From: Agriotes lineatus
Taxonomy: Eukaryota; Arthropoda; Insecta; Coleoptera; Elateridae
Assembly (NCBI GenBank): GCA_940337035.1
Contig: CALNHX010005247.1
Location: 1-64,000, forward strand
Reading direction: 5' to 3'
DNA length: 64,000 nt
Shown: piece by piece, positions 48,601-58,199 of the stretch
How positions within the stretch are numbered: the first letter of the stretch is position 1
Layout: the number at the start of each line of letters is the position of its first letter
Notes under the pieces: model-generated
What the model was told of the DNA's origin: nothing
Databases searched by the model: none
Seen by the model: only the letters and a program-made list of their open reading frames with translations
Program-made: the position numbers and the translations under genes

Positions 48601-51600
48601 AAATGTACTTAATAAATGCGGTATTCATAAATTGTAGCAACATACCAGTTTCTACCACTTGGAGGTATAATTTCGGAAATCCTTCTATTTTATTCTAAAC
48701 TGGACACACGGAAAAAAATTTATAACTTTAACCTCTTTTTTAACTTCTTTTTACTTTTACCCCATTTTTACTCTTTTCACAATGAAATTTAGAATAAAAA
48801 CTTTAAACCACTTTTTAAAGTTTTAAAAAACACACATATGTCCAAAAACCATGATCATCGAGAACCACAGGAAATACGAACGGTTCTATAATTTACCCCT
48901 GAAACCAAATTCTCACCTTTAGGAGTTGATCTATGCACAATCCTGAATTACGTTTTTAGGAACTTGTATAGGTAACCTTTCTAAGTAAAACCAAATTGTT
49001 ATATTATAGGGCCTTAATGAAATATTCAGAAATTCGTATATGCCGAAAAGAATGTCCTAACTCAATAAACATAGGAGATATGAGGGGTTCTTTAATTCAC
49101 TCCCAATCCAGATTTGCACCTTTAGGGGTTGATTAGGGGAAAATTCTAAAATACGTTTCTAGGTATTTGCATTGATAATATTTGCAAGTAAACACCAAGT
49201 CGCTATTTCCTCGGGTCTAAGAGATATTGAGGAACTCGTGAAAACACATTTTCCCCTCTCCACACCTGTAGGGGTGGAATTTAAAAAAAAGTTCTTTTAA
49301 CCCATTTAATTGTAAAATGAAACTTACAGCGAAAAAAATTAATAATCTTACCCCCTACCCCTTTTCAGTTTTTCCTCCTTTTACCCCTTTAGGGTTAAAA
49401 TTTTCAAATTCCCTTAAACTCAATTCTAAATATTTTAAAAATACATCTATATGCCAAAAAAGAATGTTCTAACTCAATAAACATAGGAGATACGAAGGGT
49501 TCTTTAATTCACCCCCAATCCAGATTTTCACCTTTAGGGGTTGATTAGGACAAAATTCTAAAATACGTTTCTAGGTATTTGCATTGATAATATTTGCAAG
49601 TAAACACCAAGTCGCTATCTCGTCGGGTCTAAGAGATATTGAGGAACTCGTAAAAACACATTTTACCCCTTTTCACCCCGGTAGGGGCGGAATTTAAAAA
49701 ATCGCTTTTAACCCATTTTATTGTTAAATGGAACTCACAGCAAAAAAATTAATAATTTTAACCCCCCCCCCCCTTCACCCTTTTCAGTTTTTCTTTCTTT
49801 TGCCCCTTTAGGGTTAAAATTTTTAAATTCCCTTAAACCCCTTTCTAAATATTTTAAAAATACATCTATATGCCAAAAAAGAATGTTCTAACTCAATAAA
49901 CATAGGAGATACAAAGGGTACTTTAATTCACCCCCAATCCAGATTTGCACCTTTAAGGGTTGATTAAGGCAAAATCCTGAAATATGTTTCTAGGTATTTG
50001 TATTGGTAATCTTTGCAAGTAAACACCAAATTGATATCTTATCGGGTGTAAGAGATATTAAGGAATTCGTGAAAACACATTTTACCCCTTTTCACCCCCT
50101 TAAGGGTTGAATTTCAAAAAATCCCTTTTTAGCACTACCTTATGTAACAAATTGAACCTGCCACGCAAATTTCAAGTTTCTGGTACCAGTGGTTTCGGCT
50201 CTGCGTTGATTAGTCAGGGTTATGACTTTCCTTTACATATGTATAGATTTATAATAAACTATAAATCATACACAACCATGTAATAGCTCTTCAAGAATAC
50301 AGACTATTATTGGGCGTCGTAGATGTTTATCGAATCATAAGAATTTCCACAGTTATTATTAAAATGTCGTCTCACACAGTTGATTTAGAATGCTGAAACC
50401 TTCGTCTTCTCGACATAAAAACTAGCAAAGTAAAATGTAATTTTAAAGATCTGGGTTGAAATGCTGAAGCGTTCATCTTTTTACCATACCAGCTATAATC
50501 AAACTAAAATTATATTCTTAAAGAGTTGAGTTCGAGTGCTCAGTTCGAGTGCTGAAACGTCCGTTTTCTTATCATACAAACCATCGAACTAAAGTGTCGT
50601 CTTAAAAAATCTAAATTCGAATGCTGAAACGTTAGTTTTGTTACCATAAAAATTTCCAAACTAAAATGTCATCTTAAAGAGCTAAGTTTGTTGTTATCCT
50701 TAATATATCAACAATTAATTCGTTGGCTAATCAAAAAAAAACAAAAACGCTAAACTGCTTGAATACACTTGCCGACCGCGATTAGCTTAATGAAGACGGT
50801 CGTGCGGTACTTTAAGTTCTCCAATTAAATTGATTACATAAGACTGGTAAAGCGCCTACGAATTTTGACAATAATGACGGGTGCTCAGGCATGGAATGTG
50901 AATTTGTAAACTCCAGCAGTCCAAATCTCCTTAAAGAAATCTCCAAAAAATCATCGGCAGCAATAACAAATAAATAATGCCAGAATGTAAATATCGCAGT
51001 ATAATTGGCATAGATATTAAAGCATACACTACAATCAACAATTCAATTACAGTACGAGATTATTCAAACACTAGTAGCAAGCTTTCAACAATTACGAGTG
51101 AGGTACTATATGCAGGATTGTTCCATACTGGGCTAACTTGGGGATGCCAACATTTAATACAAAGTTATAACACAATAGGGTTACTAACTATTACACAATC
51201 GACCATAACTTACAGTAACTTCACAACAAATTAAAAGCTTCTGAGCGATCGTTACTCGCCTTCTTGCAATGCTTAGCGATTTGATGAGCCGTAATTAACT
51301 AGTTCACTAGTCGTAGTGTGGGTAATTATTATATAAATATAGTTTAAAACAAAACCTGATAGCAGATTTCTTAGGGCACCTCCCGCTTGCTTATCGAGGG
51401 TGCACGCGTCCTGCAAGGCAAGGTGGCACAGATAACGGCGGCAACAACTGGTTTTCAAACTCTGAACAAGTTGCCCAAAACTGGTTTCCCGAAACTGGTT
51501 GCTATAGGAAAACGAAACCCAAAGTAAATTTTTGCAAACGTTAGCTTAAACGACAAACAATATGAAGCTGAACTCACTCCGGATGGACTGGGCAAAGGAC

Positions 51601-54600
51601 ATCGAAAAGTAGATGCAGCACGGTATCGAATTCGCCAGACAAGGCGTGAAAGGAAATAATCTTTCCAAAATGTTGTCCAAACCACACAATACTCCGCTCT
51701 CCAGCGGGGCCAATAAACTTCCATGCATACAAAACGGAAGGTCCGTACAGCGGCAGGACAAAAGCCATAAAATGCAAGCACCAAACACCTCCGCGGCGCT
51801 TCGAGAGGACAGTAAGCGCTCCCAACAAAAGAATGCGACCATGGAGAGCGTTCCGGCCGTCTCGCGGTCAAGCTAGGCTAAGGAAAAGCGTGTAGATAAC
51901 GATAACTGGCGCCACAGAAATAGCAAATTATAGAAGGCGCAAAACCAACGTTGCGGAACTAAAAGGAGTGCAGCAAAATTGTAACTCCCTCCTTATTAAA
52001 AAAAAAATTTCGTTTTTGACTACGACCTAATGTAAAAGAAAGCTCGACCACTAGCAACTTGGGTCCTAATCCAAAATGAATAATCTTAACAACAAACACA
52101 ACTGAAAATCCAAACCCACACCACGATATGCAACTGCCCTGAAGACGATAGTCACTGCAGGAGGAATCCGAGACCAAACCAACCCTACGACAGGCACCGA
52201 GACAGCTCGTCGCTGCTGGATTTTAATGCTGCGCCGGTGAGCAGTGCCCTAGCAACCCATCGCAAAGAAGTTCCAGCCCCAAGAACTCACCAAAATCACC
52301 CCATGTCTCCACAAATTACCCCCTCGACGACTTCCTGAAAAGCCTAGAGGCGGAAGCAAACCTTGTTAAAGTATTGCTAAACCGAAAACCAAAAGAATCC
52401 CTTCCAACGAACAATCCGCAAACCCACCCCCAAAAATAGACAAAACTCCAAAAGATCACACCACAACACCTACTCACTCAGAATGTTCTCAACAACAAAA
52501 CAAATTGTCGTCTTAAAGAGCAAAGTTGATATGCTGAAACGTCCATGTTTTTACCTTAAAAACTAACTAAGTAAAATGTCGCCTTACAGAGTTGATTTTG
52601 GATGTTAAAACCAGCGTACATAAATCAAACAAGTAGAGACACTCACTGTCGGTTCCTTTGATGTCAAAATTCCGATTTGGATGACCTTGAACGGCTCCTG
52701 GGGGGTACTTTCCGATAGTACTAACAGATGACGCCACTACTTGATCACTTCATGATTGGTAGCAGAGCCAGTAATTGGCTTTGATAGGTAGAACTTTGTG
52801 CTGCCATCTGATAGTGAAGCTTAGAAATACCCCCCGAGTTACTGTCCCAGGCACTCTATAGACAGGTTTCAACATTTGGCATGAGTGTCTCTACTTGTTT
52901 GATGTACGAGTATGTACGCTGCTAAAACGTTCGCCTTCTTACCATACAAAGTAGCAAAGTAAAAGGTAGTTTTAAAGAGCTGGGTGCAAATGTTGAAGCG
53001 TTCGTCTTTTCACCATAAAAACTGTCGTCAAACTAAAATTGCATTCTTAAAGAGCTGAGTTCAAGTTCGTCTTTTTATCATGCAAACTATTGAAGTAAAT
53101 TGTCTCCTTAAAAAGCTGAGTTCAAATGCTGAAACATTCGTTTTTCTTATCTCACAAACTTCCAAAGTAATATAGCTTCTTAAACAGCTGAGTGTGAATG
53201 CTGAAACGTTCGTTTTCTTACCATACAAGCTATTAAAACAAAATGTCGTCTTAAATAGCTGAGTGTGAATGCTAAAACTTTTGTCTCCATGTAAATTACC
53301 AAACAAAGAGCTAAGGTAGGATGCCGAAACGTTAGTATTCTTGCCATACAAACTAACAAAGTAAAATGTCATCTTAAAGAGCTGAGTCGAACGTTGAAAC
53401 GTTCGTATTTTTACCATGCAAGCTGGCACAGTAAAAGGTCATCTGAAAGAGCTGAGTGCGAATGCTGAAACGTTCGTCTTGTTACCATATGCATATACAG
53501 TAAAGTAAAAATATCGTCGTTAAAGACCGAGTTCTTATGCTGAAATGTTTGAGCGTCTTCGACATCTAATGTTTATCGAATCGTAAGAATCTGCTTAGTT
53601 ATCGAGTTTTATAGTTATTAAAATGGTTATTAAAATATAGGATATTCTGTGTAACTAATACATCATTAATGAACTAGTTTTAAAATAATGAACTCCCACA
53701 CGACGTCGACGCCCGTGCCGCCTACCGGGATTGCTAGGATACATCACAAAATCCCATGGGCCTTAGTTACGTCGAAACTCCCGCCTGACCTTTCCACCTC
53801 TAAACGATTGATTGTCGAGAAGGTGTTTTACTGGAGCTTGTTTATCCAGTAACATTTTTCGTAATAAATTGATAGTAGGAGCCCACAGAGGCTGTAAAAG
53901 ACGATGCTAATAGAACGAACACTTTAAATGATATTCAGAAACAAGGTAAACGCTTTATCGCTAAATGAATACATTAAATACACTGAAGACTGGAACTCTA
54001 ATTGGTTTACATGTGAATGTTTTCACTAATAGCAGTCACAAATTTACAGTGTTTTTGACAAAGATTGGGCAAACGTGGTTAATAATTAAAGTGTAGATAT
54101 TAGATGATGTCGTTCTTTTTTACTTTTGAATTTAATATTAGTAAAGATGTCGTTTTAATTAACCTTTTTCAGTTCGTATAACAGCGCAAGTAAACCTTTA
54201 AGCTTAACCCAGCCCTTGACTTTTGCATCAAAAATCGAAATCGACCGTATGCAAATTAGGCTGGAAGGAGTTAAAACCCGCGATAAACAGGACTATAAAA
54301 TGAAGCAGTATTTTTCCAAACCTGCAATTTAGGAAATATTCTGACAGCATGTTAAATCAACAACTGACTCTGTTTACTGAAAATATTTATTGCAACTTTG
54401 TGTTGATTAAAAAAAGATACAAGTCATCAAACTGTGATCTCCTGCTGCTTAATCAGTGGATTGTTAGCAAGTTATTTTTAAATAAAACACGCCTACGTCC
54501 ACGTACGTTATCTCGTTATTCTGAAACCTTACAAAGTTACCCTACAACTTTCCATTTTCCTAACGATCGGTCTTATAAGGGATCTTAAGTTAAAAAACTA

Positions 54601-55536
54601 ACCTATTTTTCGTATCCTAGACGTAGTCATCGTACTTACAAGAAATAATTCAAATCTGAGACAGTCAGTGATGCAAATAAGACTAAATTGTTTAAACTTC
54701 AGAATAATACAAGCTGGTTGCTTCTAGTGAGCCACCAATTTATCGGGGTTCCACAGAAGAACGAGTCCAAAGCAAACCTTAGAACAAGACCAAACGATTT
54801 GGCTTTTACAAGCGCTACGGGACCTACAAACTCTGTTTTTCTTTATGCAAGTAAAGTAAACAGCTACTGCAATAAAAGCAAATTGTTATGTTTGGATTAA
54901 ACGTAATCAATATCGAAAATCTCTATGTAAACAAAACTGACCTGTTTTTCAGTTTCTGAAAAATAATCAATCACGTTATTGTTGTGCATCCAAAGCAAAT
55001 GATTCGTAACCTACTTTGCCGAGACCTTAAAATCTGAAGAGTTGTTTAGATATGCTACTATTAAATTAAAATATCCAGAACATAACCTGCTAAAATAAGT
55101 AAGACAAATATATTTGTTGAAGGAAATGTGAATTCTCACCAAAGAAAATATAAATCAGTCTTCAAACACAATCCTTAATGAGCGACCTACAAGAATGATA
55201 CTCATTCCAACTGCCTGTGTCGTGGAAGCTTCTCTAAAAGCTTCAAAACTAAACTGTTTTTCATGTATATTACAGCGACTGAATTAATACTTTTTTTCCA
55301 GACATCTGGTATGTACAGTAAAGTTCGGGCCAGGGGGCGTGGTGCACAACTATGGAGTGCCACAGCTAACAAAAACGGAGCTAAAGCTTCTAGAAAAGGT
55401 AGTTCTTCGCCTACATAAGAACGAGCAATTGGCTTTGGACATTCTCGCCCAAATCGACAAACGCAGGTCCACGCCAATTTCGTCAATGGTCAAGCTTAGC
55501 CCATACACGGAGAAATCTCACACTTTAAGAGATTAG
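39667..55536 (+). CDS. Mitochondrial malate dehydrogenase-like protein, probable pseudoenzyme
   Basis: Five exons (39,667-39,676, 39,728-39,984, 42,948-43,196, 43,246-43,592 and 55,302-55,536) join in phase through GT-AG introns of 51, 2,963, 49 and 11,709 bp to encode 365 residues. The alignment to mitochondrial malate dehydrogenase is collinear: VSILGADTPTGEA (25-37, dinucleotide-binding turn, normally V-x-LGA-x-GGIGQ), LKQNPIVSQIYLYG, VRGIAADLKHLDT, NPVSST (140-145, normally NPVNST), IRANSFAARYQDLDP (173-187), VPLVGG and a C-terminal LLEKVVLRLHKNEQLALDIL helix. Active enzymes oxidise malate with NAD in the mitochondrial matrix. Here the catalytic His of GGHAG is Pro198, its Asp partner in LD-x-VR is Ala171, the substrate-loop Arg pair is reduced to one Lys (Lys101) with a three-residue deletion, and the NAD-ribose Asp is Gly55. 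Only the Arg of IRAN (174) remains. Open frames and clean splice sites argue against a dead gene, so a non-catalytic, perhaps testis-type, paralogue is likely. The 10-nt first coding exon is the weakest part of the model. Confidence 0.82.
40780..40986 (-). pseudogene. Non-LTR reverse transcriptase fragment in intron 2
   Basis: The minus strand reads RNIVLLLASPQEDMISKVNK and then EFYMNIERTKFMLVS. This is the segment starting at the catalytic FADD box (here degenerate: RN in place of DD) and running to the (M/I)N-x-x-KTK-x-M-x-(V/I) box of RTE/Jockey-type RTs. The THAP-domain element is inserted exactly at its upstream edge (40,987), so the rest of this RT is separated or lost. Weaker antisense resemblance to retroelement sequence continues left to about 40,100. 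Confidence 0.55.
40987..42504 (+). mobile_element. THAP-domain DNA transposon relic with 9-bp target duplication
   Basis: The 1,518-bp element is bounded by ggtctaggc at 40,978-40,986 and again at 42,505-42,513. Its ends agcgtacat and atgtacgct are inverted and are followed by a longer inverted tcaaacaagtagagacactca block. Inside, a start at 41,397 gives MRTCIICSISCNSSSEDLSF with HRC after it, then a stop. At 41,700 a second piece reads HICSLSSNSHFEHYSW, RKR and LQNGASCK. These resemble the N-terminal C-x-x-C ... SFHR and C-terminal (I/V)CS-x-HF ... L-x-x-GA(V/S)P parts of a THAP zinc-binding DNA-binding domain, probably split by an intron and decayed. THAP plus an 8-9 bp duplication points to the P-element superfamily. 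The catalytic region is not recognisable, so the element is non-autonomous now. Confidence 0.6.
43593..46869. other. Proximal part of intron 4 without recognisable elements
   Basis: About 3.3 kb of AT-rich intron DNA directly after exon 4. No conserved frame, repeat or structured RNA could be seen. A GC-moderate part near 43,620-44,500 contains no usable frame. Confidence 0.4.
46870..47215 (-). pseudogene. Jockey-type reverse transcriptase relics (two catalytic boxes)
   Basis: The minus strand carries the catalytic region twice: TVATFADDTTML near 47,213-47,178 and SATFANDTTMVG near 47,085-47,050. The second is followed by diverged sequence in the position of the helix after the catalytic loop. 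ATFADDTA is the usual Jockey-clade form. Two boxes 130 bp apart mean either a local duplication or two overlapping truncated insertions. Both frames are broken. Confidence 0.5.
47795..48190 (+). pseudogene. RTE-type ORF2 C-terminal relic
   Basis: The stretch reads REQLNKTIRISINMNNMIWK, NKYFKIETKAKMYKSLIRPT and IGYAAYIRPDT, then in a shifted frame RCNIATINEWISNRRKE. This matches the (I/L)W-x-NK-(Y/H)-L-x-x-ETK-x-(R/K)-IYK-x-x-(V/I)-RP-(V/T)-x-x-YAAE-x-RPDT and (C)N-(V/I)-x-x-(V/I)-NEWI-x-x-R-(R/K)-KEW signature of RTE-like elements. Frameshifts are present. It is in the same orientation as the host gene. Confidence 0.75.
48321..50247 (-). mobile_element. Helitron-like element with internal tandem repeats
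   Basis: Read on the minus strand it starts at 50,247 with TCTATACATATGTAAAGGAA after A and continues gactaatcaacgcagagcc and agaaacttgaaatttgcg, which matches the 5' region of the element at 31,361. It ends with ccgtacgaagaacgggtatc, ttg and CTAG followed by T at 48,321; the ccgt...acgg pair is the subterminal hairpin. Between them are three copies of a ~415-bp block. The 1.9-kb length without a Rep/helicase frame indicates a non-autonomous member. Confidence 0.6.
49030..50140. repeat. Three tandem ~412-419 bp units inside the Helitron-like element
   Basis: The phrase ctcaataaacataggagat recurs at 49,061, 49,473 and 49,892. Each is followed in order by ttaattcac, ttgattag or ttgattaag, tttctaggtatttg, aagtaaacacca and aaaacacattttacccc. 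The second and third copies are closest. One copy contains a 13-base C run near 49,762. Confidence 0.9.
50350..50690 (+). repeat. ~71-bp repeat array, segment 1 (intron 4)
   Basis: About five diverged units with the order aatgctgaaacgttcgt, ttaccatacaaact, aaactaaaatg, gtcttaaagag and ctgagttcg. It is the same family and orientation as 52,480-53,570 and 58,200-63,720. It is cut on the right by the insert that starts tgttgttatcc. Confidence 0.75.
50691..52494. mobile_element. Unclassified 1.8-kb insert in the 71-bp array
   Basis: Repeat units stop at 50,690 and resume at about 52,495, and the sequence between is unrelated to them. It starts tgttgtta and ends caacaaca, which is the TGTTG...CAACA form seen at LTR-element termini. 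The right half (51,400-52,470) is GC-richer and coding-like: near 52,300 it reads STNYPLDDFLKSLEAEANLV. No reverse transcriptase, protease or integrase motif is visible and the target duplication is hidden by the repetitive target. It may be a non-autonomous LTR element or a captured sequence. Confidence 0.4.
52480..53570 (+). repeat. ~71-bp repeat array, segment 2 (intron 4)
   Basis: About ten units of the same ~71-bp repeat, with the same landmark order (gctgaaacgttcgt, accatacaaact, caaagtaaaatgtcgtctt, aaagagctgag). It is interrupted by the MITE at 52,613-52,920. A 122-codon minus-strand frame here (53,061-53,429) shows a repeating peptide pattern only because 71-bp units are being translated. 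Confidence 0.85.
52613..52920 (-). mobile_element. MITE derived from the THAP element by internal deletion
   Basis: The complement of this 308-bp element is collinear with both ends of the THAP element at 40,987-42,504. It matches from agcgtacat through cctgggacagtaactcgggg to about 41,157, then jumps to about 42,374 (agtagtggcg) and continues to the right end. About 1.2 kb including both THAP pieces is missing. Flanks gttaaaacc (52,604-52,612) and gctaaaacg (52,921-52,929) are a 7/9 target duplication within the 71-bp unit. It lies in the opposite orientation to its relative. Confidence 0.85.
53571..55301. other. Distal part of intron 4
   Basis: No recognisable element. Near 54,350-54,900 the sequence has two short plus-strand frames with unremarkable composition. 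The acceptor of exon 5 is preceded by a run of eight T residues at 55,290-55,298. Confidence 0.4.
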
Positions 55537-55578
55537 CAGCGGAATTTTAAAACTTCCTCTTGTACCAAGAAGACTAAA

Positions 55579-55584
55579 AATAAA
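55579..55584 (+). terminator. Candidate polyadenylation signal of the malate-dehydrogenase-like gene
   Basis: AATAAA begins 43 bp after the stop codon, a normal spacing for a short 3' untranslated region. This supports 55,536 as a real gene end. Confidence 0.6.
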
Positions 55585-56377
55585 ATGTTGTTCGAAAAAG
55601 TTGTGTCTTTGACTGATAGTGGAATTTTTTTTAAAAAACTAAATCCGAATGTTCAAATCTTCATTTCTTATACGATGAAGACTGGTACAGTGTTCAAAAG
55701 AACTAATTTCGAATCTAGTACAGGCGCCAGGGAAATCGTTAATAGGGCTTTACGTGCAATTCTTGATAACAGCATTTTGGGTTAATGTGTGGGTGGGGGG
55801 CTTTAAGTTTTTGGATCGATCGGAGAAATTGTTTTTCCGCAATATCGGAAGAAGTGTTGAAAACGGTTTTTTAGCAATTTCTCGTTTCCTGTTGCTCTGT
55901 CGCTGAAATTGCATCAATACAAGTTTGTAGTTTATGAAATTCCTCACAACTTTTAGAAATACCTTTTTCTCGTGTGCTCAACAATTCAAAAGTTGTTACC
56001 CCATAAAGTCAAGAAATTAAGGGTTGAAATGGGTTTTATGTAAATATATCGCTTTCAGTTAATCCTACGATAAAAAATACTCGTATATTTTTTGTAGAAC
56101 AACTAATTTGCATAAAATTTGTGTAGGAGTATTTTTATTTGGACAATTATTTACCGTTCTATAGCGCCGCAAATGTCGCAAGTCACGTAAACCGTACATT
56201 TAGTGTGCACTTTCGAACGGCCCTGCTCCTTCGAGTGTGTCGCACCAACTGTTTTCCACGCCATCTTTGAGGTACAGCTTGTGACGCGTTTTTTACGTGG
56301 TCTCCCCTATAGGTCTAACCCACGAAGTGTATTTCTACACTTTTCTTCTCGATGCAGAACCCCATCGTCAATTCCAA

Positions 56378-57206
56378 TCATTGCAGAATCGTCGATTTTG
56401 TCGCCCTTGTTAAGTTGTGTTTCCCTTGAAACGAACTCGGGAAGAGAAAATATGTCATCGTCGTAGCTGGTGTGGTATTCGTGTTCATCTGTAGCATTCT
56501 GGAGATTTCTTGCACGTTCTCACAGGATTCCCCTGCGCATATGGCGGTGCACTTTAAACCCGCTTTGTGACAGCCACAAGCCTTTCCACATTTGGTGTTA
56601 CACCAGCAGGAATTAAATTTAATTATTGCAGTAGGCGCGGGAGGCTCAGTGCTAGGCACCTGTGTGAACGTACGGCCACGTTTCTTCCAGCCTCATCTTT
56701 CCGCGGGTAGAGTGTCATTTCTAAGCCAACTTGATGGTATGTCCGGAATGCGTGCTCCTGGCCGTGTCTTTTGTAGGTGGCAGGAATGCCAGATTAAACG
56801 TTGACTTCGCAAGGGATTTCGCGAAGTGTATCGCAGCAACTTGTCGTTATGGATGTCTCCACCGTACAACGCAATAAAAAATTGCTCTCCCGCTAATGCG
56901 ATGATATCCTCGTCTACATATTTCTGTACAAAGTGATTCGCTGCAGATTCCAAGGTAGGTGTCTTTTCTAGGGTTTTAAGAAATTTCACTTTGCCCATAC
57001 CGTAAGCAGCCGATGTTGTGTCACAACCATAAAATGCATGCAAGAACAAGATATGCTTTTATACAGCATCGCCGTGTTTCACGCATGATGTAGAGTAATG
57101 CTGTTCCTTCGTATTCAGTTTTCCGGGCTTGCAAAGAAAAACGTTTGCACTGTTCCGTCCTAGTGCCGTCAGAAGGACCAATATGTCGATGTCTTCGGCG
57201 ACAATG
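56378..57206 (-). pseudogene. FEN/XPG-like nuclease fragment with Cys-rich tail
   Basis: The minus strand from 57,206 reads IVAEDIDILVLLTALGRNSA, VFLCKPGKLNTKEQHYSTSC, an in-frame stop at 57,059-57,061, then HILFLHAFYGCDTTSAAYGM, GKVKFLKTL, and ALAGEQFFIALYGG. After a frameshift it reads EHAFRTYHQV, and finally CWCNTKCGKACGCHKAGLKC and TAICAGESCENV. The ED-x-D-(I/L)-LVLL strand and the GCD-x-(T)-S ... G-x-G-K turn are what one expects of the acidic and helix-turn regions of FEN/XPG nucleases. The C-x-C-x(n)-CGCRK-x-GL-x-C cluster is typical of a large uncharacterised arthropod/cnidarian protein family that spreads with mobile DNA. The relation to nucleases is inference from motifs. The N-terminal half is absent and the frame is broken. 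Confidence 0.6.
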
Positions 57207-57209
57207 GTT

Positions 57210-57557
57210 ACAGGTGTCTAGCACTGAGCCTTCCGCGCCTCTTGCAATAATAAAATTAATTTCATGCGGGTGCAAGACCAAATGTGGAAAGGCCTATGGC
57301 TGTCGCAAAGCGGGTTTAAACTACACCGCCATTTGTTTCTCGCCGGAGAATCCTGTGAGAACGTGAAGGAATTCTCCAGAATGCTTACTACAGATGTTGA
57401 CGAATATCACAACAACTACGACGATGACATATTTTCTCTTTCCGAGTTCTTTTCAAAGGAAACACAACTTGACAAGGGCGATAAAATCAACGATTCTTCA
57501 ATGAGTGTGACCAACGCTGCAGAACCCGGTCCATCAAAAAGACCATGGAAAGTGTGA
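57210..57557 (+). pseudogene. Inverted second copy of the nuclease Cys-rich tail
   Basis: The right foldback arm repeats the 3' end of the same gene on the plus strand: STEPSAPLAIIKLISCGC, KTKCGKAYGCRKAGLNY and TAIC, then frame-shifted SPENPVRT / GESCENVKEFSRML, and a final DDDIFSLSEFFSKETQLDKG stretch before a stop at 57,557. It is the partner of 56,378-56,663. One Cys of the cluster is Tyr here. It cannot encode the nuclease because the upstream domain lies in the other orientation. Confidence 0.6.
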
Positions 57558-58199
57558 GACTGTTAAAAATACGCTTAGTTGAGTAGGCATATCGGGGAGA
57601 CCACATAAAAAGACGCGTTACAAACTGTACCTCAAAGGAACAGTGCCGTTCGAAAGTGCACACTAAATGTACGGTTTACGTGACTTGCGACATTTGCGGC
57701 GCTATAGAACGGTAAATAATTGTCCAAATAAAAATACTCCTACACAAATTTTATGCAAATTAGTTGTTCTACAAAAAATATAAGAATATTTTTGATCGTA
57801 GGATTAACTGAAAGCGATATATTTACGTAAAACCTATTTCAACCCTTCATTTCTTGACTTTATGGGGTAACAACTTTTGAATTGTTGAGCGCACGAGAAA
57901 AAGGCATTTCCAAAAGTTGTGAGGAATTTCATAAACTAAATACAAACTTGTATTGATGCAATTCCAGTGCCAGAGCAACAGGAAACGAGAAATTGCTGAA
58001 AAACCGTTTTCAACACTTCTTCCGATATTGCGGAAAAACAATTTCTCCGATCGATCCGAAAACTTAAAGTTAGACTCAAAGCACAGCCCCCCACCCAGCC
58101 ATTAACACAAAATGCTGTTACCAAGAATTGCATGTAAAAATTCCCTGGCGCCTGTACTAATCTTCAAATATTCATTTTCTGTATTTTGCAGACTAGCAC

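Larger units (their letters stand above)
55721..58154. mobile_element. 2.4-kb TA-flanked foldback carrying a captured gene end
   Basis: The left arm 55,721-56,663 is the inverse of the right arm 57,210-58,154, each about 0.94 kb, with terminal caggcgccagggaa / ttccctggcgcctg and TA directly outside both ends (55,719 and 58,155). Arm sequences differ by scattered substitutions and small indels. The 546-bp centre is single copy. The arms contain a duplicated inverted 3' end of a nuclease-like gene whose upstream part occupies the centre. No transposase is present, so mobilisation would need an outside Tc1/mariner-like enzyme. Confidence 0.85.

Noticed and set aside
51455..51871. 138-codon minus-strand frame
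   Set aside because: Overlaps several other open frames on both strands in a GC-richer insert; composition (Trp/Arg/Phe-rich) and lack of motifs suggest a chance frame.
53061..53429. 122-codon minus-strand frame with repeating SLYGKNTNVSA-like pattern
   Set aside because: The pattern arises because 71-bp satellite units are being read; no independent evidence of expression.
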